DNA of 64,000 nt from Rhodopseudomonas palustris (lineage in GTDB: Bacteria; Pseudomonadota; Alphaproteobacteria; Rhizobiales; Xanthobacteraceae): the NCBI RefSeq assembly GCF_013415845.1, contig NZ_CP058907.1, positions 4,154,001 to 4,218,000 of the forward strand, given 5' to 3'. Below are positions 26,691 through 36,131 of the stretch, in pieces (position 1 is the first letter of the stretch; each line of letters starts with the position of its first letter). The notes under the pieces are model-generated. The model was given only the letters and a program-made list of their open reading frames with translations, had not been told where the DNA came from and did no database searches. The position numbers and the translations under genes are program-made.

Positions 26691-27482
26691 TTAGCGGTTC
26701 GGCGGGGCGTAGGCGAAGCCAAATAGACCGGAGCGATCGAACGGTGTGAAGACGCCCTCCGGCTGCGCCAGCCGGTCGGCGATCGCCCACAGCACCGCGG
26801 CGTTGACGATCAGGCCGATATGGCTGGCGAGCACCACCTCGATGTTCTCGGCGCGCGGCGACGGCGCCAGCTGCGAGGTGCGCCAGTTCACGATGCCGTC
26901 GGTGCGTGAGTAGATCGACGTAGTCGGCACCGGCATTTCGCCACCGAGCGGTTCGAGATCTTCGAGGTGAACCTCGGTCAGTTCCTCGCCCGACAGCTTC
27001 TCGTAGATCCGCTTGGCATTGGTGGCGGTGACGTCACCGGTGAACGGACTGCCGAGGGTGATGATGTCACGCACCACCTCCGGCGCATGCAGCGCGAGGT
27101 CGCGCGCATAGACGCCGCCGAGGCTCCAGCCGACCAGGCTGACCTTGCGGCCGGTCGCCTCATGAACGGCAGCGAGCCGGTCGCGCAGGCGGGCGCGCAT
27201 CCGGTAGATGCCGCCGAGATTGCGGCCGAGCTCCCAGGCGAACACCTGATAGCCGAGCTGCTTGAGATAGCGCCGCATCGGCGCAGTCGACAGGTCGCTC
27301 GCGAGCAGTCCGGGCAGCACCAGCACCGGATGGCCATCGCCGCGCGGCGCCTGCAGCAGCAGCGGCGACAGCAGCAGGCTGGCGTTGAATTCGAAGAAGC
27401 TGCGCGCCTCGGCGAGCAGCAGCGCGACGCTCGGCGGCTTCAGCCGCTCGCGATTCTGGCTGGCGCCGCGGTCGGCGGGCAT
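26691..27482 (-). CDS. alpha/beta hydrolase (lipase/esterase-like)
   Basis: A 263-residue alpha/beta hydrolase with oxyanion segment HPVLVLPGLLASD, nucleophile elbow VGWSLGGVYARDLA, acid in SIYSRTDGIVNW and base in VVLASHIGLIV. The N-terminal 45 residues are hydrophobic and may associate with membrane or granules (FFEFNASLLLSPLLLQ). The natural ester is unknown. It lies in a same-strand run DUF6489 gene, hydrolase, coiled-coil protein, near the phasin gene, so a role with lipid storage granules is possible but unproven. Confidence 0.8.
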   Translation of the reverse strand: MPADRGASQNRERLKPPSVALLLAEARSFFEFNASLLLSPLLLQAPRGDGHPVLVLPGLLASDLSTAPMRRYLKQLGYQVFAWELGRNLGGIYRMRARLRDRLAAVHEATGRKVSLVGWSLGGVYARDLALHAPEVVRDIITLGSPFTGDVTATNAKRIYEKLSGEELTEVHLEDLEPLGGEMPVPTTSIYSRTDGIVNWRTSQLAPSPRAENIEVVLASHIGLIVNAAVLWAIADRLAQPEGVFTPFDRSGLFGFAYAPPNR

Positions 27483-27500
27483 CGCGTCTCCAATGATCGG

Positions 27501-27755
27501 TTATTTCTTGTCCTTGGTCAGCGCGCTGCCGAGGCCGGTCATGGAAATGAACATCTCGCCGAATCGTTCCGCGAGCTTGGGATCGAAGGTGAACCAGGTC
27601 TTCATCAACGCCTCGGGCGAGACCTTCTCGATGTTCGACAGCATCTGCTCCTGCAGCTTGTCCATCACCGCGGTCTGCATGGGCTGCACGTCGGGAAGTC
27701 CGAAGAACTGCCGCGCTTCCTCCGGCGTGCAATCGATCTCGACGTTGACTTTCAT
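27501..27755 (-). CDS. DUF6489 family protein
   Basis: An 84-residue conserved alphaproteobacterial protein of unknown function. It begins MKVNVEIDCTPEEARQFFG, then LPDVQPMQTAVMDKLQEQM and ends in FGEMFISMTGLGSALTKDKK. GGAG precedes the ATG by 5 nt; an in-frame start seven codons upstream is weaker. Its stop is 18 nt before the hydrolase start, so the two are probably co-transcribed. Confidence 0.8.
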   Translation of the reverse strand: MKVNVEIDCTPEEARQFFGLPDVQPMQTAVMDKLQEQMLSNIEKVSPEALMKTWFTFDPKLAERFGEMFISMTGLGSALTKDKK

Positions 27756-27845
27756 GGCCGCTCCACAGTCCTGCATTGACGCATCAAGCAGTATCGCCGC
27801 GACTGGCGCTGCGATGCAAGCGATCCGACACGACGGTGTGAGGCT

Positions 27846-29099
27846 TCAACCGAAGCGTTCGGCTGAGAACGGTCGCGGATCGGTCAGCGGCTGTTCACCG
27901 GTCATCATCTCGGCGAGCAGCCGTCCGGTGACCGGGCCGAGCGTCAGGCCATGATGCTGGTGGCCGAAATCGAACCACAGGCCGGGATGGCGCGGCGCGC
28001 GGCCGATCAGCGGCAGCATGTCCGGCAGGCACGGCCGTGCGCCCATCCACGGCTGCGGCTCGATGGTGTCGCCGAGCGGGAACAGCGCGCGCGCCACCGG
28101 CAGCGTCTGCGCGATCTGCACCGGCGACGGCGGCGCATCGCGTCGCGCGAACTCGGCGCCAGTCGTGAGGCGAATGCCGCGATTCATCGGCGCCAGCAGA
28201 TAGCCGCGATCAGCGTCGAGCACCGCGTGCTGCAGGCTGGCATTGCCGCGCGGCGTCAGATGGACGTGGTAGCCGCGCTTGACGCCGAGCGGGAAGCGAT
28301 AGCCGAGCGGCTTGAACACCAGGTCCGACCACGGCCCCATCGCCACCACCGCTTCGCGTGCGGTGACGATTCCAAGCTCGGTCGCAACCCGCCAGCCGCC
28401 CTCTTCCTGCTGCAGCGTGCGCGCGTCGCCTTTGACGAAGCGGCCGCCGCGCCGGGAGAACAACGCCGCGTAGGCTTTGACCAGACCGCCCGGATCGGGG
28501 ATCGAGCCGGGCTCCAACCAGTGGATCGCCCCGGCAAAATCGCCGGTGAGGTTCGGCTCGCGTTCGGCGATTCCGGCACGATCGAGCACGTCGGCGACGA
28601 CGCCGAACTGCCGCGCCCGTTCGAGATCGCCGAGCGCCTTGGCAAAGCTTTTCGGCGAACGAAACAGCTTGATCCAGCCGGTCTTGCGCAGGAGCTCGGG
28701 CACGCCCGCGTCGGCGATCAGCGCCTCGTGCTCGGCGAGGCTGCGCCGGATCAGCGGCAACGCGGCCTGCGCGGTCTGCGCCGCGCGGCGCGGTGACGAG
28801 GCGAGGAAATACCGCACCAGCCAGGGCAGGAATTCGGGAATGCCGGAGAGCTGATAGTGCGCGTCGGCCGAACCGTTCAGCGCGTAGCGCAGCAGATGGC
28901 CAGGATCGCGCGGAAACATATAGGGAAACACCGAGGCGCATTCGATCAGCCCGGCGTTGCCGTAGCTGGTCTCGTCACCTGCCGTGCCGTTGCGGTCGAC
29001 AAGAACCACATCCCGGCCGCGGCGCTGCAAGTGCAGGGCTGCGCAGACACCGACAATGCCCGCGCCGAGCACCACGACATCGGTCTCGTTCCGCTTCAT
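27846..29099 (-). CDS. FAD-dependent D-amino-acid dehydrogenase-like oxidoreductase
   Basis: A 417-residue DAO-family flavoprotein. It starts with the dinucleotide-binding motif VVVLGAGIVGVCAALHLQRRG, followed by VLVDRNGTAGDETSYGNAG, which is typical of DadA. Later it has LGVKRGYHVHLTPRG and, at the C-terminus, LWFDFGHQHHGLTLGPVTG. DadA oxidatively deaminates D-amino acids and feeds electrons to the respiratory chain. No alanine racemase is next to it. The substrate could be another secondary or D-amine, so no gene symbol is given. Confidence 0.83.
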   Translation of the reverse strand: MKRNETDVVVLGAGIVGVCAALHLQRRGRDVVLVDRNGTAGDETSYGNAGLIECASVFPYMFPRDPGHLLRYALNGSADAHYQLSGIPEFLPWLVRYFLASSPRRAAQTAQAALPLIRRSLAEHEALIADAGVPELLRKTGWIKLFRSPKSFAKALGDLERARQFGVVADVLDRAGIAEREPNLTGDFAGAIHWLEPGSIPDPGGLVKAYAALFSRRGGRFVKGDARTLQQEEGGWRVATELGIVTAREAVVAMGPWSDLVFKPLGYRFPLGVKRGYHVHLTPRGNASLQHAVLDADRGYLLAPMNRGIRLTTGAEFARRDAPPSPVQIAQTLPVARALFPLGDTIEPQPWMGARPCLPDMLPLIGRAPRHPGLWFDFGHQHHGLTLGPVTGRLLAEMMTGEQPLTDPRPFSAERFG

Positions 29100-29315
29100 G
29101 GTTCCGAGTTAAGCGCATCGGTGCGAATTCGCAAATGCCAAACCGCATTTGCAATGGTGCCATAACGGCGCGGCGGAACTGACGCCGCGCGTTGCAAACA
29201 GCGTCGTCATTCGACGCTCAAACGCCGGGCAACGCGCTCTCTTTCGCATCATTGCGACAGAACAGATTCACGAGGTCGCATCACAGATGTCGCCGCGATG
29301 ACGAATCGCACCCGC

Positions 29316-29350
29316 AAAAAGGAAAATGGCGGGCCGATCGGCCCGCCATT
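29316..29350 (-). terminator. rho-independent terminator of the RND efflux operon
   Basis: A perfect 26-base palindrome with arms AATGGCGGGCC/GGCCCGCCATT is followed on the minus strand by TTTTCCTTTTT. It lies 28 nt after the stop of the RND pump gene. Confidence 0.88.
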
Positions 29351-29377
29351 GGTTGGTCGGAATGTCTCAGCCCCGGC

Positions 29378-32300
29378 TCAGCTCGGCTTCAGCGCCGGCG
29401 AGCCGTGCTCCATCTCGTAGTCCTCGATCTGCTTGGCGCGATCGGACTCCAGCGCGGCGCGGTGATCGGTACCGATCGCCACATACACAGCCGGCAGCAC
29501 GAACAACGTGAACAGCGTGCCGATCATCATGCCCGAGACCACGACGAGACCGATCGAGAACCGGCTTGCCGCGCCTGCGCCCGAAGCGGTGAGCAGCGGC
29601 AGCAGGCCGGTCACCATCGCGGCCGTGGTCATCAGGATCGGCCGGAGCCGCACCCGCGCCGACTGTTCGATCGCAGTGCGCTTGTCGAGCGCCTCCTTGA
29701 TCTGCAGCTCGCGCGCAAACTCGACCATCAGGATGCCGTGCTTACTGATCAGGCCGACCAGGGTGAGCAGACCGACCTGGGTATAGATGTTGATCGTCGC
29801 CACGCCGAAGAACAGCGGGATCAACGCACCCGAGATCGCCATCGGCACCGAGATCATGATCACCAGCGGGTCACGCAAGCTTTCGAACTGCGCGGCGAGC
29901 ACCAGGAAGATGATGATCAGCGCGAAGCCGAAGGTGATGGCGAGCTGGTTGCCTTCCTGCACGTACTGCCGCGCGTCGGCGAGGTAGTCGTGGCTGAAGC
30001 CGGACGGCAGGTTCTTGGCCTGCTGTTCGAGGAAGTCGACCGCCTGACCGACGGTGACGCCCGGCATCGGCACCGCCTGGAAGGTGGCGGAGTTGAGCTG
30101 GTTGAAGTGCGACAACGCGTTCGGATCGGTGGCGGTCTCGATCGTCACCAACGTCGACAGCGGCACCTGCTGCCCGCTGGCGCTCGGCACGTAGAAGCCG
30201 TCGAGCGACTGCGGGGTCAAACGGTCGGCGCGCGGCACCTGCGGGATCACCTGATACGACCGGCCTTCGAGGTTGAAGCGGTTGACGTAGTTGCCACCCA
30301 GCAGCGTCGCCAGCGTGGTGCCGAGCCGCTGCATGTTGATGCCGAGGTCGCTCGCCTTGGTGCGGTCGATGGTCACCCGCACCACCGGCTGGTTGAAGTC
30401 GAGGTCGCTGTCGGCGACGATGAACAGGCCGCTCTTGCGCGCCGCGTCCTTCAGCTTGACCATCTCCTCGTAGACGGCGCGGAAGCCGGCCGTGGAGTTG
30501 ATCACCATCTGGATCGGCAGGCCGCCCGGACCGCCGGGCAGCGGCGGCAGGTTGAAGGCGAAGGCGTTGACGCCTTCGATCTTGCTCAGTTCCTTCTGCA
30601 CCAGCGGCTTCAGCTGCATCGCGGTCCGCTTGCGCTCGTCCCACGGCTTCAGCAGCATGCCCGCGATGCCGTTGTTCGGGCCCGAGGTGCCGTTCAGGAT
30701 GAAGCGCAGGTCGGTCTCGGGGAAGCTGGCATAGGCCTTGTCGAGCTTCTCGCCGTAATAGTTGGCGTAGTCGATGTTGGCGTATTTCGGCGCCTTGGTC
30801 ACCGCGAACACGATGCCCTGGTCTTCTTCCGGCGCCAGCTCCTTGGAGGTGTGCGTGTACATGAAGCCGACCAGGCCGAGGATCACCACGGCGAACAGAC
30901 CGGTGATCGGACGGTAGTCGAGCGAGCGGTCGAGCTGCCGGCCATACCAGCGGGTGATCGAGCTGAACACGTGGTCGACCTTGCGGGCGAACCAGCCCTG
31001 GCTCTCCTGGTGCTTGAGCAGCACCGAGCACATCATCGGCGACAGCGTCAGCGCGATGATGCCGGACACGATCACCGAGCCGGCGAGCGTGAAGGCGAAT
31101 TCGCGAAACAGTGCACCGGTCAGACCGCCGAGGAAGCCGATCGGCGCGTACACCGCCGCCAGCGTGATGGTCATCGAGATCACCGGACCGACGATCTCGC
31201 GGGCGCCGATCAGCGAGGCCTGAACCGGACTTTTCCCCTCCTCCAGATGGCGGTGGATGTTCTCCACCACCACGATGGCGTCGTCGACCACGAGGCCGAT
31301 CGCCAGCACCATCGCCAGCAGCGTCAGGAGGTTGATCGAAAAGCCCATCGCCAGCATCGCGGTGCAGACACCGATCAGCGACAACGGAATCGTCACCACC
31401 GGGATGATGACCGAGCGGAACGAGGCGAGGAACAGGAAGATCACCACGATCACGATGCCGACCGCTTCGATCAGCGTCTTCTCCACCTCGTCGATCGACG
31501 AGCGGATGAACTTGGTCGAGTCGTAGGCGACCTTCATGCTCATCGACGGCGGCAGGTTGCGTTCGATCTCGGGGAACAGCGCCCGCACGCCGGTGACGAT
31601 GTTGAGCGGGTTGCCCTGCGGGGTGGCCTGCACGCCGATGAAGATCGCGCGCTCGCCGGAGAACGCCACGCTGCTGTCGGTGCTCTGCGCCGCCAGTTCG
31701 ACGGTGGCGACGTCCTCCATCCGCACGAAGCCGCCGCCCTGCGCCTTGACGATCATCCGTTTGAATTGATCGACGTTCTGCAGGTCGGTGTTGGTGGTGA
31801 TGTTGGAGACGGTCAGATAGCCCTTGGTCTGACCGGCCGCCGCCTGGAAGTTGTTGGCCTGGATCGCGGCCGTGATGTCGTTCGCCGAGACGCCGCGACC
31901 GGCCATCCTTATCGGATCGAGCCAGATCCGCATCGCGAACGTTTGGCCGCCGAGAATGTCGGCGGAGGCGACGCCATCGACGGTGGACAGCACCGGCTGC
32001 ACCACGCGCGTCAGATAGTCGGAGATCGCCGACCCCGACAGCTCGTTGCTGGCGAAGCCGATATACATCACCGCCGTGGTCTGACCGGTGGATTTGACGA
32101 TCACCGGGTCGTTGGCTTCCTTCGGGATCAGGTATTTGACCGAATTCACCTTCGCCAGCACTTCGGTGAGCGCCTGGTTGGGATCGAAGTTGAGCTTGAC
32201 GTAAACCGTGATCAGGCTCTGCCCTTGGGTCGACGACGAGGTGATGTAGTCGACGCCTTCGGCCGAAGCGACCGCCTGCTCCAGCGGCGTGGTGATGAAG

Positions 32301-32482
32301 CCCTGCATCAGATCCGGCGACGCGCCCGGATACGCCGTGGTGATGGTGACCACGGTATTGGACAGCTTCGGATACTGGCGGATCGGCAGCGTCATCGCGG
32401 CGCGAAAGCCGATCAGCAGGATCAGCATGCTGACCACCAGCGACAGCACCGGGCGCTTGATGAAGATGTCTGTGAGGACCAT
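29378..32482 (-). CDS. RND efflux pump inner-membrane transporter (AcrB/MexB family)
   Basis: A 1034-residue proton-driven HAE1 exporter. It shows the start MVLTDIFIKRPVLSLVVSML with the first membrane helix, a pore domain (AYPGASPDLMQGFITTPLEQ), the TM4 proton relay GLVVDDAIVVVENIHRH with paired Asp, and a second set of transmembrane segments (FEFARELQIKEAL). Length is normal. It follows the adaptor gene, and a terminator stands right after it. No outer-membrane channel gene is linked, so it must use one from elsewhere. Substrates cannot be predicted. Confidence 0.95.
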   Translation of the reverse strand: MVLTDIFIKRPVLSLVVSMLILLIGFRAAMTLPIRQYPKLSNTVVTITTAYPGASPDLMQGFITTPLEQAVASAEGVDYITSSSTQGQSLITVYVKLNFDPNQALTEVLAKVNSVKYLIPKEANDPVIVKSTGQTTAVMYIGFASNELSGSAISDYLTRVVQPVLSTVDGVASADILGGQTFAMRIWLDPIRMAGRGVSANDITAAIQANNFQAAAGQTKGYLTVSNITTNTDLQNVDQFKRMIVKAQGGGFVRMEDVATVELAAQSTDSSVAFSGERAIFIGVQATPQGNPLNIVTGVRALFPEIERNLPPSMSMKVAYDSTKFIRSSIDEVEKTLIEAVGIVIVVIFLFLASFRSVIIPVVTIPLSLIGVCTAMLAMGFSINLLTLLAMVLAIGLVVDDAIVVVENIHRHLEEGKSPVQASLIGAREIVGPVISMTITLAAVYAPIGFLGGLTGALFREFAFTLAGSVIVSGIIALTLSPMMCSVLLKHQESQGWFARKVDHVFSSITRWYGRQLDRSLDYRPITGLFAVVILGLVGFMYTHTSKELAPEEDQGIVFAVTKAPKYANIDYANYYGEKLDKAYASFPETDLRFILNGTSGPNNGIAGMLLKPWDERKRTAMQLKPLVQKELSKIEGVNAFAFNLPPLPGGPGGLPIQMVINSTAGFRAVYEEMVKLKDAARKSGLFIVADSDLDFNQPVVRVTIDRTKASDLGINMQRLGTTLATLLGGNYVNRFNLEGRSYQVIPQVPRADRLTPQSLDGFYVPSASGQQVPLSTLVTIETATDPNALSHFNQLNSATFQAVPMPGVTVGQAVDFLEQQAKNLPSGFSHDYLADARQYVQEGNQLAITFGFALIIIFLVLAAQFESLRDPLVIMISVPMAISGALIPLFFGVATINIYTQVGLLTLVGLISKHGILMVEFARELQIKEALDKRTAIEQSARVRLRPILMTTAAMVTGLLPLLTASGAGAASRFSIGLVVVSGMMIGTLFTLFVLPAVYVAIGTDHRAALESDRAKQIEDYEMEHGSPALKPS

Positions 32483-32623
32483 ACGGACGCTCCGTGGCGC
32501 ACACCCGTCGCGCCTTGCGCGGCCGAGCTGCGGTTGAGTTGTCCCCGGACGGCGACGATCGCCGGCCGGACCTATTCAATGGCGAGCGGGCCGCGCCGAA
32601 GGGCGCAGCCGGCGCTCCGGCTA

Positions 32624-33817
32624 TTAGTAACGCGGCGGCGTCTTCGGCTGCGGCGGAGGCGGATCGGTCGAGATCGCAACCGCGGCACCCGACTGCAGCT
32701 TGAGCTGGCCGACCGCGACGACGCGATCACCCGCTTTCAAACCGGTCTGGATCACGGTGCGGCCGTCGATGCGGTCACCGGTGCGCACGAAGGTCCGCAC
32801 CGCCGAAAGCTTGGCCTTGCCGTCCTCGCCCTTCTCTTCCTTGATCAGGAAGACCGAGTCTCCGTACAGCGTGTAGTCGACCGCAGTCTCCGGCACGGTG
32901 ACGACCGCCGGCTTATCCGGCAGCACCACGATGGTGGTGGCGAACATGCCCGGCCGCAGCACGTGCCCCGGATTGTCGAGCGTCGCCTGCACCCGGATGT
33001 TGCGGGTGTCGGACGAGATCTGCGGCTCGATCGTGGTGATCTTGCCGTCGAACACCCGGCCCGGATAGGCATCGACCTTCAGCCGCACGGCCTGACCGAC
33101 AGCCAGCGTGCCGGAGTCTTTTTCCGTCACGGTGATGTTGGCATAGACCTGCGACAGGTCGGTGAGCGTCACGATCTGGGTGCCGGCGCTGAGATACTGG
33201 CCGACTTCGACGTGGCGCACGCCGAGCACGCCGTCGAACGGTGCTCGCACCTTCTTCTGCGAGATCAGCGCTTCGGTCTTGGCGATGCCGGCATTGGCCT
33301 GATCGTAAGCGGCCTGCGCCGAGTCCACCGTCGCCTGCGGGCCGAACTGCCGCGCGGCGAGCTGCTTGGCGCGATCGAGCGACAGCTCGGCAACCTTGGC
33401 CTGCGCCCGGTAGTTCGCCAGATCGGCCTGCTCGGTTTCGTCGAACAGCTTGACCAGCAGCGTGCCCTGCTTCACCTCCGAACCAGCCTGAAACAGGATG
33501 TCGGTGATGCGGCCGGAGACGTCGGAGGTGACGTTGACCTGATGCACGGCAGCCAGATCGCCGACCGCGGTCAACAGATTGGGCAGCACTTCGGTCTTCG
33601 CCTCGGCGACCGTCACCGTGATCGGCGGCGGTTTGTTGTTGGCGAAGAACTGCGCAATCATATGGTTGCGGAAAGCGTTGAAGCCGACCAGGCCGCCGAC
33701 CAGCAGCGCCAGCAGCAATCCGACGATGATGAACCAGCGCACCGTCCGCACCGGGCGCGGGCGGGGCTTCTCGCTGGAGCTCCGCGCCGACGGCGGAGTT
33801 TCTGTCGCAAGCGTCAT
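32624..33817 (-). CDS. RND efflux periplasmic adaptor subunit
   Basis: Membrane fusion protein (397 residues) that connects the RND pump to an outer-membrane channel. It has an N-terminal membrane anchor (WFIIVGLLLALLVGGLVGFN), a lipoyl half (VTSDVSGRITDILFQAGSEV), a coiled-coil hairpin, then VRAPFDGVLGVRHVEVGQYL. A C-terminal Pro-rich tail (STDPPPPQPKTPPRY) follows. The ATG lies one base after the TetR stop (TGACATG), and a GTG three codons earlier overlaps the TetR gene, so either start gives close coupling. Confidence 0.93.
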   Translation of the reverse strand: MTLATETPPSARSSSEKPRPRPVRTVRWFIIVGLLLALLVGGLVGFNAFRNHMIAQFFANNKPPPITVTVAEAKTEVLPNLLTAVGDLAAVHQVNVTSDVSGRITDILFQAGSEVKQGTLLVKLFDETEQADLANYRAQAKVAELSLDRAKQLAARQFGPQATVDSAQAAYDQANAGIAKTEALISQKKVRAPFDGVLGVRHVEVGQYLSAGTQIVTLTDLSQVYANITVTEKDSGTLAVGQAVRLKVDAYPGRVFDGKITTIEPQISSDTRNIRVQATLDNPGHVLRPGMFATTIVVLPDKPAVVTVPETAVDYTLYGDSVFLIKEEKGEDGKAKLSAVRTFVRTGDRIDGRTVIQTGLKAGDRVVAVGQLKLQSGAAVAISTDPPPPQPKTPPRY

Positions 33818-33818
33818 G

Positions 33819-34520
33819 TCATGCACTTTCTGTCGTTTCCGCCTTTATCCGGCCCGGCGACAATTCGCGGTCGAGATGGGCGGCAATTACGGCTTCGTTC
33901 AGACCAATTCCACGTAGGATGAATTCACACATCTGGCGCTCGTGACTCGCGGCATCGCCGTAGCTCAGGCACGGCACCGACGGCAGCCGCGCCAGCGCCG
34001 CCATCAGCAAGGTGTGGTGGGCGAACCAGAACAGGTTCATCGGTTCGTTGCCGATCCGCACCGCGTCGCCCGCTTCCACCGCCCGCTCCAGCGACGACAC
34101 GAAGGTCCGCCCGATCAGCCCGGCGACCTTCTCGTACACCAGACGGGCAAACTCGCCGTCATCGAGCTGGCTCGAGACCAACAGCCGCAGCCGCTGGTCC
34201 TCTTCCTGCTCCGGCTGATCGGAGGCATGCAGGAAGTGCTCCACCATCTCCCGCACCAGCACCACCAGCGTCTGGGTCGAGGGCTCGGCGCCGAGCAGGT
34301 CCATCAAGGCCGGATCGGCTTCACGCTCGCACGCCAGGATCTCGGCATACAGCGCCGCCTTGCTCGGGAAATGCTTGAACAGCAACCCTTCCGAGATCGA
34401 CGCGGCGGCCGCGACGCTCTTGGTGGTGGTCCCTGCAAAGCCATTCCGGGCAAAGCAACGCTTGGCTGCGCCCAGGATCAATTCCCGGCGCAAGTCGCTG
34501 GTCATGCGCAGTGAAGTCAT
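33819..34520 (-). CDS. TetR family regulator of the RND operon
   Basis: A 233-residue regulator with a standard TetR helix-turn-helix (FAGTTTKSVAAAASISEG, then FKHFPSKAALYAEILA). It is the first gene in front of the adaptor and pump on the same strand, so it likely represses its own operon. The ATG used starts MTSLRMTSDLRRELI; a GTG five codons earlier lies inside the inverted repeat taken to be the operator, and a second ATG five codons later is also possible. No strong ribosome binding site is seen for any of them. Confidence 0.85.
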   Translation of the reverse strand: MTSLRMTSDLRRELILGAAKRCFARNGFAGTTTKSVAAAASISEGLLFKHFPSKAALYAEILACEREADPALMDLLGAEPSTQTLVVLVREMVEHFLHASDQPEQEEDQRLRLLVSSQLDDGEFARLVYEKVAGLIGRTFVSSLERAVEAGDAVRIGNEPMNLFWFAHHTLLMAALARLPSVPCLSYGDAASHERQMCEFILRGIGLNEAVIAAHLDRELSPGRIKAETTESA

Positions 34521-34523
34521 CTT

Positions 34524-34539
34524 GTGAGTAGGCACTCAC
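34524..34539. promoter_or_regulatory. candidate operator of the RND TetR regulator
   Basis: GTGAGT and ACTCAC form a 6-base inverted repeat with a 4-base centre, ending four bases before the chosen TetR start. A further GTGAGT half-site occurs about 40 bases upstream. Position and symmetry fit self-repression. Confidence 0.6.
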
Positions 34540-34739
34540 CTTTGCAATTGTCAATCGGGATCGCTGCGACGCACTAAATCGTGAGTGTTGAGGAAGCCGC
34601 CCTAGCGGCCGGCCCCGGCCCACGGACCGGGCGCATGACATGCGTCGCCCCGGTTCCCGCCGCAAGACCTGACCCGCAGATTTCCCGACCGTTTCGGCAA
34701 CGTCGTAAATCGCCTATAGACGTAAAAAACGGGAATGAC

Positions 34740-35960
34740 ATGGAAACGGCCCCAGCAGAGCTCGCGGAAGCGTTCGATCTCGCACGTCTGACGCCCGACT
34801 TTTATGACAACCCCTATCCGACCTACCACGCGCTACGAGCACACCAGCCGGTCAAGCGGCTGGCGAGTGGCGGCTATTTCCTGACCCGCTACGACGATCT
34901 GGTCGCGGTCTATAAGAACACCACGCTGTTCTCGTCCGACAAGAAACGCGAATTCGCGCCGAAATACGGCGATTCGCTGCTGTTCGAGCACCACACCACC
35001 AGCCTGGTGTTCAACGATCCGCCGTCGCACACCCGCGTCCGCCGCCTGATCATGGGGGCGCTGACGCCGCGGGCGATCGCCGGCATGGAGCCGGGCCTGA
35101 TCGCGCTGGTCGACCGGCTGCTGGATGCGATGGCCGCCAAAGGCCGCGTCGATCTGATCGAGGACTTTGCCGCGGCGATCCCGATCGAGGTGATCGGCAA
35201 CCTGCTCGGCGTGCCGCACGACGAACGCGGGCCGCTGCGCGGCTGGTCGCTGGCGATCCTCGGGGCGCTTGAGCCGGTGATCGGGCCGGAGGCATTCGCG
35301 CTCGGCAATGAGGCGGTGGCGGAGTTTCTCGGCTATCTCGACACCCTGATCGCCCGCCGCACCGCCCAGCCCGGCGATCCGGAGCGCGACGTGCTGACGC
35401 GGCTGATCCAGGGCGAGACCGGCGGCGAGAAGCTGACCGCCAAGGAGCTGCTGCACAACTGCATCTTCCTGCTCAACGCCGGACACGAGACCACCACCAA
35501 CCTGATCGGCAACGGCCTGGTGACGCTGGCGACCATTCCCGATCAGAAGCAGCGGCTGATCGCCGAGCCCGCGCTGATCAAGACCGCGGTCGAAGAAATC
35601 CTGCGCTACGAAAGCTCCAACCAGCTCGGCAACCGCATCACCACCACTGAGGTCGAGATCGGCGGCATCACCATGCCGGCCAACACGTCGCTGACACTGT
35701 GCATCGGCGCCGCCAATCGCGATCCGGCGCAGTTTGCCGATCCCGACCGGTTCGACGTGTCGCGCAGCCCGAACCGGCATCTCGCCTTCGCGTCGGGTCC
35801 GCATCAATGCGCCGGCATGGCGCTGGCGCGGCTCGAAGGCGCGATCGCGCTGTCGCGGTTTCTCGCGCGCTTCCCGGACTACGTCCTCGACGGCCCGCCG
35901 CAGCGTGGTGGCCGGGTCCGGTTCCGCGGTTACCTCAGCGTCCCCTGCCGGCTCGGTTAG
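34740..35960 (+). CDS. cytochrome P450
   Basis: A soluble bacterial P450 of 406 residues. The I-helix oxygen-binding motif is LLNAGHETTTN, the K-helix E-x-x-R lies in VEEILRYES, and the heme loop is FASGPHQCAGMALAR with Cys357 as the thiolate ligand. FNDPPSHTRVRRL near residue 100 is the usual C-helix heme contact. The ATG giving METAPAEL follows a region with stop-like promoter context, and the upstream codons match nothing. No ferredoxin gene is adjacent; a flavoprotein ferredoxin reductase is about 4 kb away. The substrate is unknown. Confidence 0.93.
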   Translation: METAPAELAEAFDLARLTPDFYDNPYPTYHALRAHQPVKRLASGGYFLTRYDDLVAVYKNTTLFSSDKKREFAPKYGDSLLFEHHTTSLVFNDPPSHTRVRRLIMGALTPRAIAGMEPGLIALVDRLLDAMAAKGRVDLIEDFAAAIPIEVIGNLLGVPHDERGPLRGWSLAILGALEPVIGPEAFALGNEAVAEFLGYLDTLIARRTAQPGDPERDVLTRLIQGETGGEKLTAKELLHNCIFLLNAGHETTTNLIGNGLVTLATIPDQKQRLIAEPALIKTAVEEILRYESSNQLGNRITTTEVEIGGITMPANTSLTLCIGAANRDPAQFADPDRFDVSRSPNRHLAFASGPHQCAGMALARLEGAIALSRFLARFPDYVLDGPPQRGGRVRFRGYLSVPCRLG

Positions 35961-36131
35961 CGCCGGCCGCTCCATCGCGCCGCCGCATTGTGCTGCGAGG
36001 TCTCACCCCCGACAGCCTTCGTTGCTTCGCCTCGGCGTGCAACCGGTAGCGGCGCGTTGTGATTTCGATGATCATGGTGTGCAGAGATTCGTCCGGTCCG
36101 TGGGGCCCAGAACGATCACGAGCGAGGCGTA

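Noticed and set aside
29871..32579. A 902-codon open frame on the minus strand
   Set aside because: It is a shifted frame inside the RND pump gene, with Arg/Gly/Asp-rich low-complexity translation.
29192..33922. A 1576-codon open frame on the plus strand
   Set aside because: It is antisense to the RND pump and adaptor genes, rich in Arg/His/Gln, has no family motif and reflects high-GC third positions.
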